From positions 31,052 to 95,051 of the forward strand of contig JAUXTH010000144.1 of NCBI GenBank assembly GCA_030679035.1: DNA of 64,000 nucleotides. The letters are read 5' to 3'. The DNA comes from Methylobacter sp. (lineage in GTDB: Bacteria > Pseudomonadota > Gammaproteobacteria > Methylococcales > Methylomonadaceae). Below the pieces are notes generated by a model. It did not search any database. It saw only the letters and a program-made list of their open reading frames with translations, and was not told the origin of the DNA. This document shows, piece after piece, positions 52,237-63,100 of the stretch; position 1 is the stretch's first letter, and every line of letters begins with the position of its first letter. Position numbers and translations under genes: made by a program.

Positions 52237-53903
52237 TCGCCAAAGCCATTGCCATGAAGGTCGCCGAAAAGAGCCATTTTTCTAAATTGGTGGCTTATAT
52301 GACCGATGCGCAGGACACGCCTTTTAGGCTTGGCCAAGTTTCTGTCACTAATTGCTACAGTGACGGCCACAACGATGCCGTCTACGAAGTCCTCAACACC
52401 CAGATGCAAAACCGCCGAGCGATCTCCGATAAAACCTACCACCTGATCGTTTCGTTCAGGGCCGGAGAGGACGTTAGTCCTGAAACCTTACAAGCGATTG
52501 AAGCCGAACTGTGTACCGGTTTAGGCTTTAAAGAACACCAACGCATCAGTGCCGTGCATCAAGATACCGAAAACCTGCATATCCATATTGCCATTAACAA
52601 AGTCCATCCCGTTAAACATACCATTTATAATCCTTATCGGGACTATAAGATATTGGCAAAACTGTGTGCGAAATTGGAACAGCAATACGGTCTGGAAGTC
52701 GACAACCACAGTAGCCAAAGAAATCATACTGCAGGCCGGGCAAGGGACATGGAACGGCATTCCGGGGTAGAAAGCCTGATCAGTTGGATACAACAAAAAG
52801 CTTTAGACAGCATCAAACAAGCTAGTACCTGGGCAGAGTTACATGCGGCATTGTATGAAAATAGCCTCAGCATAAAGCCTAGAGGTAATGGCCTTGCTCT
52901 CAGTACCCTGGATGAATCAATAGTTGTAAAAGCCAGTTCCGTTGCCCGCGAGTTATCCAAAGGAAAGCTTGAACAGCGCTTAGGCACATTCCAGCCAGCC
53001 AATGAACAAAGTCTTTCAACCTTAACGGTCAAACAACGTTACGACAGGGCTGTGCTCACCATCAATCCAGTATCACCGGAACAATCAAAACAATTGGAAC
53101 AACTAAAAAAACCACTAAAAATAACCAGCACTGACTTGTATAACCTCTATCAATCTGAACGGTTAGACAGCACGGTTATACGAGTCGAAGCCTTGCAAAG
53201 GGCAAGAACACAGCATCAAGCAGACATTCAACAAGCCAAAGACAAAGCTGCCGACAAACGGCGTTGGCTCAAGGCACTAATCCAGCCCGGCATTAACAAA
53301 AAACTCCTGCTCGCACTGACCGGGAAATCACTACAGGCTGACATAAAACGCATTAATGCCGATTACCGACAACAAAGACAAAGTCTGTATGCCCAACACC
53401 GGCGCTTTACCTGGCTGGATTGGTTGCAACAACAAGCGACGCAGGGCAACTTGAACGCATTGAAGATCTTGCGGCAACGGCAGAGCAAAGCCGAGGTGAA
53501 AGGCAATTACCTCGATGGGATTAAAACCCCGTCCGAGCATTTCGCACCGCAGCAGAGCACAGCCAAGGTCACCAAGAAAGGCACGGTATTTTATTTGCAC
53601 AATAAAGCCGTCATCAAGGATGACGGCAACCGTTTCCATGTTGCCGCCGATGCCGACCAAGCCGTATTAACGTCCGCCCTAATCTATGCAAAGAACCGGC
53701 ACGGCTACCAGCTTTCCATTCAAGGCAATGAGCTGTTTCAGGAAAATGTGGTGCGAGCCTCCGTCAAAGCCGGATTGAATATCAGCTTCGATCAAGAGCA
53801 ACTGGAACAGCGGCGGGTACAACTCAGTGCTGAAATGCTGTTGTTTGGGGACGGCGCAGTCAAGAATTTAACCGCCCAACAAAGTGTGGGCAGGAGGCGA
53901 TAA
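52233..53903 (+). CDS. traI: TraI relaxase, MOBP family
   Basis: 556 aa. Catalytic residues fall at the positions known for RP4 TraI: Tyr22 in FSKLVAYMTDAQ, Ser74 in TYHLIVSF, and His116/His118 in TENLHIHIAINKVHP. After the relaxase domain (1-260) comes a charged helical region and a C-terminal domain (STAKVTKKGTVFYLHNKAVIKDDGNRFHVAADADQAVLTSALIYAKNRHG) of the LPD7 kind. It cleaves nic, stays covalently bound to the 5' end and pilots the strand into the recipient. Shorter than RP4 TraI (732 aa). Confidence 0.95.
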   Translation: MIAKAIAMKVAEKSHFSKLVAYMTDAQDTPFRLGQVSVTNCYSDGHNDAVYEVLNTQMQNRRAISDKTYHLIVSFRAGEDVSPETLQAIEAELCTGLGFKEHQRISAVHQDTENLHIHIAINKVHPVKHTIYNPYRDYKILAKLCAKLEQQYGLEVDNHSSQRNHTAGRARDMERHSGVESLISWIQQKALDSIKQASTWAELHAALYENSLSIKPRGNGLALSTLDESIVVKASSVARELSKGKLEQRLGTFQPANEQSLSTLTVKQRYDRAVLTINPVSPEQSKQLEQLKKPLKITSTDLYNLYQSERLDSTVIRVEALQRARTQHQADIQQAKDKAADKRRWLKALIQPGINKKLLLALTGKSLQADIKRINADYRQQRQSLYAQHRRFTWLDWLQQQATQGNLNALKILRQRQSKAEVKGNYLDGIKTPSEHFAPQQSTAKVTKKGTVFYLHNKAVIKDDGNRFHVAADADQAVLTSALIYAKNRHGYQLSIQGNELFQENVVRASVKAGLNISFDQEQLEQRRVQLSAEMLLFGDGAVKNLTAQQSVGRRR

Positions 53904-54226
53904 TGAAAATCCTAACCGTCGTGCGAGGCCTATGTCTCGCCCCCCTTATTCTGGTTTATGGTGCATGGATGCTATTCAAGTTTACGTTGAGTTTAAGCGT
54001 TTTGTTATTGGGTGCTTGGTTGATTCATAAAATATTCGGGATTGCAGGCGATGTCATACTGGCGTTGCCGATCATTTATGTCCTGTCGTATTTGGTGCCG
54101 AATCCGCGAATGGGAAATATTGCCAACAAGTTAACTTTTAAAGGTATGCCAGATAGTAAATTGTCAGTAAATCCAAAAATGAAGATCGTGGATATAAAAT
54201 CCTATCGGCGCAGAGCAAAACAATGA
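53903..54226 (+). CDS. Small membrane protein between relaxase and coupling protein
   Basis: 107 aa: hydrophobic N-terminal two-thirds with two to three membrane helices (LAPLILVYGAWMLFKFTLSLSVLLLGAWLI; VILALPIIYVLSYLV) and a basic tail (KSYRRRAKQ). Not recognised. It starts on the last nucleotide of traI (TAATG) and overlaps traG by 4 nt, so it belongs to the tra operon and may assist the coupling protein at the membrane. Confidence 0.65.
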   Translation: MKILTVVRGLCLAPLILVYGAWMLFKFTLSLSVLLLGAWLIHKIFGIAGDVILALPIIYVLSYLVPNPRMGNIANKLTFKGMPDSKLSVNPKMKIVDIKSYRRRAKQ

Positions 54227-56103
54227 AGGACAAATTCAACAACTCGGTTGGCCCTCTGGCGCATAAATCGAAAGGCACTTCACATAAGGTTCTACGGGCG
54301 CTGATTGCCATCATGATTTTAATCATCGGATTGCAAACCGCAACCCAGACCTTTGCCTTTGAGTTCCAGTATCACCGTTTGTTGGGATTTAATGTATTCC
54401 ACCTATACCCACCCTGGGCGATTGTGGGCTGGTCGGTGAAATGGGCAGAAACCTACCCATCTTATCTGCTGCGCGCCGGTAATTACGGGATCATCGTGGC
54501 CGGGGTAGGATTGTTGTTGCAGACGATTGTTATCTTGGTTGTTGATAATTCGGCTAAGGCCAGTCTCTACCTGCACGGATCGGCACGTTGGACGAACCTG
54601 AAAGACCTGCGCTTAGCCGGATTATTGCCGCGTCCCAGAAGTTTCAGTGAATGGCTTGCGGGGGTAAAACGGCCAAAAAGCACCGGCGTGTTTGTCGGGG
54701 CTTGGCTGGACAAGCAGGGACACACCCATTATCTCAGACACAGCGGCGGGGAACATGTGTTATGTATCGCGCCTACCGGTTCAGGTAAAGGTGTCGGCTT
54801 GATTATTCCCACTTTAACTACTTGGGCTCAAAGCGCAGTCATTACCGATTTAAAAGGCGAGTTGTGGGGCGCTACCGCAGGCTGGCGACAACAACATGCC
54901 AACAACAAAGTGTTGCGCTTTGAACCGACAGCCACTGACTCGATACACTGGAACCCGTTGGATGAAATACGCGTGGGGACGCAATACGAAGTGGGTGATG
55001 TGCAGAACCTGGTCAACTTGATCGTAGATCCGGATGGCAAGAGTTTGGAAACCCATTGGCAAAAAACCGCCCATGCCTTGCTGGTCGGGGTCATGTTACA
55101 TGCCTTGTATCTTGCCAAGAAAACCGGAGTCACCGTCACTTTACAACAGGTTGATCGGATGCTATCCGACCCGCACAAATCATTATCCGAGTTATGGCAT
55201 GACATGCGATTCAACCTACACCGTAACGGCATGCCCCATGAATTGGTGTCGTCAGCGGCTATGGACATGATCACTCGGCCACTGGAAGAAGCGGGATCGG
55301 TGCTGTCAACCGCCAAATCGTATTTGTCACTCTATAGAGATCCCGTGGTGGCTGAGAATGTTGGCAGTTCGGATTTTAGCATCGGAGATTTGATGAATCA
55401 CGAGTCCCCCGTCAGTCTATATATTGTCACTCAGCCGAATGACAAAACCCGGCTACGCCCCTTGGTGCGCATCCTGATTAATATGATCATCAGATTGTCG
55501 GCGCAGGGTCTGACTATTAGCGACGGGATGCCCAAAGCGTCCTATAAACATCGTTTGCTGTTAATGCTCGATGAATTTCCGGCATTGGGCAAACTGGACA
55601 TCCTGCAAGAATCCTTGGCCTTTTTACGAGGCTACGGCATCAAGTGTTACTTGATCTGCCAGGATATTACCCAGTTGAAAAGCCGTGAAACCGGTTATGG
55701 CCCGGATGAATCGATCAGTTCCAACTGTGCCGTGGTGAACGCCTTTGCGCCCAACCGGATAGAAACCGCCGAACACTTATCCAAGCTGACCGGCCAAACG
55801 ACCATCGTCAAAGAGCAGATTACCACCAGCGGCCATCGTGCCAGTATGCTGCTGGGGAGTGTCTCACGGACTACCCATGAGGTGCAGCGACCGTTATTAA
55901 CCCCGGATGAATGCCTGAGAATGCAAGGGCCCATCAAAGACGATCACGGCATGATCGAACAGCCGGGCGATATGCTGGTGTTTGTCGCGGGCTACCCGGC
56001 AATCTATGGTGTCCAACCCTTATATTTTAAAGACCCGGTGTTAATGGCGCGGTCGCGCATACCGCCCCCGTATAAAAGCGATACTATAAAAAATCAGTTT
56101 TAA
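54223..56103 (+). CDS. traG: TraG/VirD4 type IV coupling protein
   Basis: 626 aa. Two N-terminal membrane helices (LRALIAIMILIIGLQTATQT; YGIIVAGVGLLLQTIVILVV), then HGSARWTNLKDLRLAGLL, Walker A CIAPTGSGKGVGLIIPTLTTW (about 187), VITDLKGELWGATAGWR and Walker B LLMLDEFPALGKLDILQESLAFLRGYGIKCYLICQDITQLK, with PNRIETAEHLSKLTGQTT. It links the TraI-DNA complex to the Trb channel. Length is near RP4 TraG (635 aa). Confidence 0.96.
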   Translation: MKDKFNNSVGPLAHKSKGTSHKVLRALIAIMILIIGLQTATQTFAFEFQYHRLLGFNVFHLYPPWAIVGWSVKWAETYPSYLLRAGNYGIIVAGVGLLLQTIVILVVDNSAKASLYLHGSARWTNLKDLRLAGLLPRPRSFSEWLAGVKRPKSTGVFVGAWLDKQGHTHYLRHSGGEHVLCIAPTGSGKGVGLIIPTLTTWAQSAVITDLKGELWGATAGWRQQHANNKVLRFEPTATDSIHWNPLDEIRVGTQYEVGDVQNLVNLIVDPDGKSLETHWQKTAHALLVGVMLHALYLAKKTGVTVTLQQVDRMLSDPHKSLSELWHDMRFNLHRNGMPHELVSSAAMDMITRPLEEAGSVLSTAKSYLSLYRDPVVAENVGSSDFSIGDLMNHESPVSLYIVTQPNDKTRLRPLVRILINMIIRLSAQGLTISDGMPKASYKHRLLLMLDEFPALGKLDILQESLAFLRGYGIKCYLICQDITQLKSRETGYGPDESISSNCAVVNAFAPNRIETAEHLSKLTGQTTIVKEQITTSGHRASMLLGSVSRTTHEVQRPLLTPDECLRMQGPIKDDHGMIEQPGDMLVFVAGYPAIYGVQPLYFKDPVLMARSRIPPPYKSDTIKNQF

Positions 56104-56228
56104 ATACAGTATTGCAAGCCTAACCGATGCAAAGCTTTTATCCAAAACCGTTGATGATAGAGGGTCGGAAATGGATACAGAACATGAATATGAATATGAA
56201 CCTTTCTTACAACGAGGAGAGAAAACCC

Positions 56229-56807
56229 ATGCACGCCCTTATAACAGAGCAAAATAAATCATCGCCAACCTGTTTGCGTTACCACCGGATCATTAATCGG
56301 TTAACAATAATGGTATTGCTAGGTTTCTCATGTGTATTTTTAAGCGATTGGTTGGGCTTACGCTTCAATACAACGCGCAGTGTCGATCCAGGTTTTTATT
56401 GGGTTATCAATAAACAACCGGAGAAAGGGGATTTTGTTTCATTTTGCCCAGCCGAGACCTCAATTTCACAAATGGCTTACCTGCGCGGTTACATCGGATT
56501 TGGCAACTGTCCGGGTCATTATCAGCGTCTACTTAAGATTGTTTATGGCATGGCGGGAGACGAAATTGAGTTTCAAGAGCATGGCATTTCTGTCAACGGA
56601 TCAGTATTGCCTCAGAGCGCTTTCCTGCCTCAAGACGGATTAGGCAGATCATTAATGCCGTTTAGCTCGAAGCCCATCGTATTAAACGCCGATGAACTCT
56701 GGGTGATGACAAATCACAATCCGCTATCTTTTGATAGCCGTTACTTTGGCCCGATTCGACTCGCTCAGGTCAGTAATGTAGTTAGACCTATATGGACATG
56801 GCAATAA
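56229..56807 (+). CDS. traF: TraF-like S26 peptidase, pilin maturation
   Basis: About 192 aa from ATG 56229 (GAGGAG upstream); the track's longer start (56127) adds a poor Met-Asn-rich leader. One membrane helix (LTIMVLLGFSCVFLSDWLGL) precedes the catalytic Ser region FNTTRSVDPGFYWVI, the Lys region YQRLLKIVYGMAGDEIEF and the final VMTNHNPLSFDSRYFGPI box. In RP4 TraF trims and cyclises the TrbC pilin and is essential for the pilus. It would act on the TrbC encoded 36 kb away in the same element. Confidence 0.88.
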   Translation: MHALITEQNKSSPTCLRYHRIINRLTIMVLLGFSCVFLSDWLGLRFNTTRSVDPGFYWVINKQPEKGDFVSFCPAETSISQMAYLRGYIGFGNCPGHYQRLLKIVYGMAGDEIEFQEHGISVNGSVLPQSAFLPQDGLGRSLMPFSSKPIVLNADELWVMTNHNPLSFDSRYFGPIRLAQVSNVVRPIWTWQ

Positions 56808-56889
56808 GCCAGCTGGGTGGTTAAGACCAAGCAAAGACATAAGTTCAATTTAAACTCAATAACGCAGTATTTTCCGAGAGGTGACAACA

Positions 56890-57117
56890 ATGAAACAACT
56901 GGATGACAGCTTGAAACAAAAAATAGTTCCTGATGCTTCGAATGATACGGCTAATGCCGATGCAGCATTAACCGAAAAGTTAAGCGATGCGATGATACCG
57001 GGGTTTGCAGCCGAGTTTGACCCGGAAGAGGCCGAACGCGCCGGTGCCTTTGATGAAGATGCGTTAAGCGAAGCCGATGCGCTAGACAGTTGCATTGATG
57101 CTGCTGACGAAGGATAG
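56890..57117 (+). CDS. Small acidic hypothetical protein
   Basis: 75 aa from ATG 56890 (GAGGTG upstream; the track starts at a GTG 9 nt earlier). [75 protein letters not shown] is very acidic, without recognised domain. It lies 6 bp before the giant fusion gene and is probably co-translated with it; it could be a chaperone-like or inhibitory partner. Confidence 0.6.
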   Translation: MKQLDDSLKQKIVPDASNDTANADAALTEKLSDAMIPGFAAEFDPEEAERAGAFDEDALSEADALDSCIDAADEG

Positions 57118-57123
57118 GTTTTT

Positions 57124-60100
57124 ATGGCCAAAATCCCTAATCCGGCACAGTTAGATTTTTTCGATGATTGGCTTGTGGTTGAGGAAAATGCATCGCCTTC
57201 AAATAACTCGATTTCAACCATAGAAAAAGACGCTGAGGCAGCGATAGCGAATTTTGAAAAGTTCCGCTATCAACTCGCACTACGTTTGGCAGAGAAGTTA
57301 GACAAAGATGGCGAAATCACCATGAAGTTCTTAACTGATGAAGCCAATCGCGCTTTTGGCGGTACTCAGGCGGAAGGTGTTTACTCAACAAAAGATGCTT
57401 ACGACGCAATGGAAGCTGCCTTCAATATCCATCTTATCAATACTGAGACAACAGACTTTACGACTCAAAATGCGGCATGGGCCAGTGACAAGGCTTTAGA
57501 GCTAACAAAGCGCATCCAGAAATTACCGACGCAAACAAAGCGTGATCAAGAAATGGACGAGTTCCAGCAGTTCAGCACGCCGCCCGCCTTATCGTTTGTA
57601 GCTAATTGGGTGGCGAACGTTAAAGCCACGGATGTCATGATAGAACCGTCTGCCGGTACCGGAGATTTGGCGGTATGGTCGAAAATTGCGGGTGCCGAGG
57701 TTGTCTTGAATGAGTTATCTCCACGGCGACAGGTATTGCTAGCCGATCTGTTTCCACAAGCACGCTTATTCAAGGAAAACGCCGAACAACTGGATAACGT
57801 ACTACCTACCGATGTTGTGCCAACAATTGCGGTAATGAATCCGCCATTTTCTTCGACAGCCGGGAGAGTGCAAGGGCAACGTGACACCTCAAACGGTGCC
57901 AGACATATAGAACAGGCCTTAAAACGTTTGCAAGACGGTGGCCGGTTGGTTGCAATTGTCGGTCAGGGTATGGCGACAGATCGGCCCGCATTCAAGGCTT
58001 GGTGGAGAACTATCGAGAAGAAATACAATGTACGGGCAAACATAGGCATCTCCGGTAAAGACTATGCGAAGTATGGAACCACGTTTGATAATCAAATTTT
58101 GGTTATCGACAAAACCGGCGTTACGACTCAGCCGGTTTTGACGGGACATGTCGAGTCGGTTACCGATTTACCTAAATTATTGGAGGGCATAAAAAATGAT
58201 CGTCAACAAAGACAATCAATCATCAATAAACCAACAGTCGATGAAGATACTCAAAAGGTATCGGATACCGTTCAACCCGACAACAGAATTGGCGGCGCTG
58301 GTGCTGATACAGGCAGCATTGGAACGGAACCTGTTGGAAACGGCGGAGATACAGGAACCCGAATTATTGATAGCCAAACTGAGGGCGAATCCCCGGTTAG
58401 CAATGTCGTTAATGACGGGAGCGGAGCCGGGAGTGGAGTTGGCACTGGATCTACCGGACTCGTTGGCGGAAGCGGCGGCGATGATATTGGAGGAAATAGT
58501 GGCATCCTTGAAGGCCACAATGCCAACACCATTTCAATAGAGGCCAAGATAGGCGAAGTTACCGAGTTTTCTGACGCTGTTTTTTCCAATTACACCCCGC
58601 AACGCTTAAGCATACCCGGCGCACAACAGCATCCAGGAAGACTGGTGCAGTCTGCGGCAATGTCGGCGGTAGAACCGCCTCCCCCGACGTATGCGCCGGT
58701 GTTACCGGAAAATCTGATACAAGAGGGCTTGCTATCGATTGCGCAGCTTGAATGCTTGGTTTATGCAGGACAAGCACATTGCGATGTATTGCCGAATGGA
58801 TCGCGGAAAGGGTTTTTTATTGGTGATGGAACCGGCGTAGGAAAAGGTCGGGAAATATCCGGCATCATCCTGGATAACCAGATGCAGGGGCGTAAAAAGG
58901 CCGTTTGGGTTTCATTTAATGAAGGCTTGATTGAAGATGCTAAACGGGATTTTTCAGGTATTGGCGGCAATCCGGAGAAGATTTTCTTTCAAGGCAAAAC
59001 AAAAGCGGGCAACGCAATCTCGCAAATAGACGGCATCCTGTTTACGACCTATTCGACCTTACGCGGCGGCGAGAAGAAGCAAGCCACTGACCTGGGGCAG
59101 AAGACAGGTAAAACCCGCGCTCAACAGATTGTAGATTGGTTGGGCGATGGTTTCGACGGTGTGATTGCGTTTGATGAAGCGCATAGCATGGGCAATGCAA
59201 TTGGGATAAAGGGAAAACGCGGCGTTAGAAAACCATCACAACAAGCGTTAGCAGGGATCAACCTGCAACGTGAGTTACCGAATGCGCGTGTAGTGTATGT
59301 ATCTGCAACCGGCGCTACCGAGATTAGCAATTTAAGTTATGCAGATCGTTTGGGCTTATGGGGAGAAGGCACACCCTTTGCCGATGTGAATACCTTTATT
59401 ACCGGGGTATCAAAAGGTGGTATTGCTTCAATGGAGTTGATTAGCCGTGATATGAAAGCTATGGGTATGTATATTGCCCGATCTCTATCTTATGATGGTG
59501 TGAGTTACGAACGGTTGGAGCATACGCTTTCTGATTTGCAGGAAGATATTTACAATGAATTGGCAGGTGCTTGGCAAATCGTTTTAAACAATGTTGATGC
59601 GGCACTTGAGATTACTCAGGCGGGTAGCAACGGCAACGCGAAAAGTGCTGCAATGGCGCAATTTTGGGGCGCACATCAACGCTTTTTTAACCAAGTCATC
59701 ACGTCCATGCAAACGCCTCGGGTCATTGATGATATAAGGCGACAACTGGATGCCGGGAATGTTGCCGTCATCCAACTGGTCAATACCAATGAGGCCGCTC
59801 AGGAGCGCATCATTGCAGAAGCGACTGCTCAAGATGCGGCGCTTGAAGACCTTGATTTTACACCTCGTCAGATGCTGATGGATTACATTAGGAACGGGTT
59901 TCCGGTGGCGGCTTATCAAGAGTCCAAGGACGATAACGGCAACACTGTTTATGTGCCGGTTATGGATTTGGACTGGAATCAGGTATTTGACCGCGAAGCA
60001 ATTGCCTTACGTGATTCATTGTTGGAAACGCTGAACCAAATTCGTGTACCTGAAAATCCGTTAGATTCCATCATCAATGCTTTTGGTTCTGACCTGGTGG

Positions 60101-63100
60101 CTGAAGTCACTGGTCGTAGTCGTCGCTTTGTTCAGACCCGTGATGAAGATGGCCACTTGAAGATTATTGAAGAAAAACGCGGTAAACATTCATCAAGTGC
60201 TGACGCTCAGGCATTTCAAAACGACAAAAAGAAAATACTCGTATTTTCGGGTGCAGGCGGAACTGGTTACAGCTTCCATGCTGACAACACAGCCGAAAAT
60301 AAACACAAGCGCATTCATTACATTTTGCAACCGGGTTGGCGGGCAGATTCCGCCGTGCAAGGCTTCGGTCGTACCCATAGAACTAACCAAGCGCAAGAAC
60401 CGCATTATGTTCTGCCAACGACCAATCTGAAAGCGCAAAAGCGTTTTGTATCATCCATTGCGCGACGACTGGATCAGTTAGGTGCATTGACGCGTGGTCA
60501 GCGAGAAGCAACCGGCCAGGGCATGTTTACGGCAGCGGATAATCTTGAGAGCGATTATGCAACAACGGCCTTAAATATTTTCTTTGGCGACCTTTATCGT
60601 GGCACGACCGGTTTGTCCTTCCAGGATGTTACCAAGCAAATGGGCTTGAATTTATTTGATGCAAATGGCGCTTTTTCTGAGACCAAAATACCGGCTATCC
60701 CCCAGTTTTTGAATCGTTTGCTGTCGCTAAAAACCGATCAGCAAAACGCTGTTTTTGCTGAGTTCGAAAAAAGACTTGTTGAGACCGTTGAGTACGCAAA
60801 GCAACATGGCTTATATGACAGTGGTTTACAGACGTTGAAAGCGGTGAGCATCAAGAAAACCCGTGACGATGTTGCTTATGAAGATAAAACCTCCGGGGCG
60901 AAAACTCGCTATGTAGAGCTGGGTGTCACCAATGAACTCAGTTATTACGACTGGACGGATGCCCTGCAAATAGCCGGTAAACGCCTACTTATTGCAAATG
61001 AGTTAAGCGGGTGGTTTGTGTCCGAGTTCGGCAAGAATAAAGGCGAAGTTTTCTTCCTTAAAGATATTGGTGAAAGGCTGAATTCGGAGGGTAAGCCCGT
61101 TCGTCGGGGAGTCATTTATACCATCCAAAAGGACAACCATAGATATATCGATAATGCAGATGTTGTCAGTCGTGGCTGGGATTATAAAACCGTATCGGTT
61201 AATGGTGTGAACAGTTACCAGAAAGTCATCCTGTCCAGGGCGATTACTGAGGCCGAGGCCGAAATGCTTTGGACTGTACAAGTAGAGCATGCACCGAAGA
61301 CGGAAACTAAGACCACGAGAATGATCGTCGGAGTGATCCTGCCTATCTGGGATCGTGTCGAGGGCTCTGAAAGGATTTATCGCTTGCAGACCGATGAAGG
61401 CGAGATGCTGCTGGGTCGCCTGGTGAGTTCAAAGTCTGCTAAACAGACGCTTAAGAATCTGGGGCTGGAATCCAGTTTGTCCAAAATGACCGCCGTTGAG
61501 TTATTTATAGCCATGAAAAATGGCAGTAAGGCCATTCTTTCCAATGGTTGGGAAATTGCAATAGCGAAGGTCAACCATGAAGATCGTATTGAGATTAAGG
61601 GACGCGGTTATCTGAGCGAAGCCGAAAAACGTGTTCTTAAAGATCAAGGTGTCTTTATTGAGCGTATCAATTGGCAAGAAAGAGTTTTTATCCCCACCGG
61701 CGGAACAGGTTTAGAGATTTTCGAGCGCATCACCCAATCGAAACCCGTCGTCGATTTAATCGAGAAGAACCGGAATCAGGAAGCCAACGAAGTTGAGCAA
61801 GAATATGGAATTCCTCAAATACCAACAACCGAGACTGCCATTTTTGAAACCAATGGCAAGCCAGCCACCGAAATTGTAACTACTGCCTTATCGCACAGTG
61901 ATAGCCAAAAGGAGGTTATTCCCATGAATCAAACGAAGAAACCATTCCATGAAACAGTCGCTGAAAATTTAATCAAGCAACTAGAGCAAGGCACTGCGCC
62001 TTGGCAACGCCCCTGGGAACCCGGTGGTCCCGGTTCGTTTGTCCCCATTAATCCTTTAACCGGCAAGCGCTATAAAGGCATCAATGCCTTACAGCTCATG
62101 TCACAGGAGCGTGGCGATCAACGGTGGCTGACCTATAAGCAATCGGCGGGGCTTGGCGGACAAGTTCGCCGAGGCGAAAAAGGGACAAGCATTCAATACT
62201 GGAAATTTACCGATGAACAGTTGAAGAAAGACGACCAGGGCAAGGCTGTATTGGACGAGGAAGGGAAGCCGGTTAAGGTAACGGTCAAGCTGGAACGACC
62301 GCGGGTGTTTTACGCTACGGTGTTTAACGCCGAACAGATCGAGGGCTTGCCACCGCTGCAGAAAAAACAGCAAACGTGGGATGCTATAGAACGTGCCGAA
62401 AACATGTTAACCGCATCAGCTGCGGTGATAAATTATACCGCTGGTGATAAGGCATTTTACCGACCCTCATCCGACAGTATTCATTTGCCGGAAAGGGGCC
62501 AGTTCCCGAGCGCGGATAAATTTTATGCTACGGCACTGCATGAACTCGGGCATTGGACTGGTCACCCGTCACGATTGTATCGTGATTTGGCTCACCCGTT
62601 TGGCAGTGAGGGGTATGCGAGGGAAGAATTACGTGCCGAAATATCAAGTATGCTGTTAGGTGATGCGTTAGGCATCGGCCATGATCCTGGGCAACATGCC
62701 GCGTATGTGGGGTCCTGGATCAAAGCGTTACAAGAAGATCCCCTTGAAATTTTTAGAGCGGCGGCTGACGCTGAACGGATACAAGGCTTCTTGTTAGCTC
62801 TTGAGCAAAAACAAGAACAAGACCTGCTGGATAATCCAAACACTTTGGCGAGTGACAATGCCGTGGTCAGGGAATTTAGAGAAACGGAAGATTTAGCGGC
62901 TAACCAATCACAGACTTCTAAAATCGAGCAGCAGCAAACCCAAACGGACTATGAACAAGCGCCGGATAAAAGTGTGGCTTTAGGCCGGGAGGATAAAACC
63001 TATATTCAGGTTCCATACCCGGAAAAGAACCAGGCTAAGGCACTGGGTGCAAAGTGGGATCGAGGGCTACAGTCTTGGTATGTTCCGGCTAATGTGGATT

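Noticed and set aside
56171-56257. 28-codon upstream ORF (MDTEHEYEYEPFLQRGEK...) overlapping the traF start
   Set aside because: Weak RBS and short repetitive sequence; could aid coupling but there is not enough evidence to annotate.
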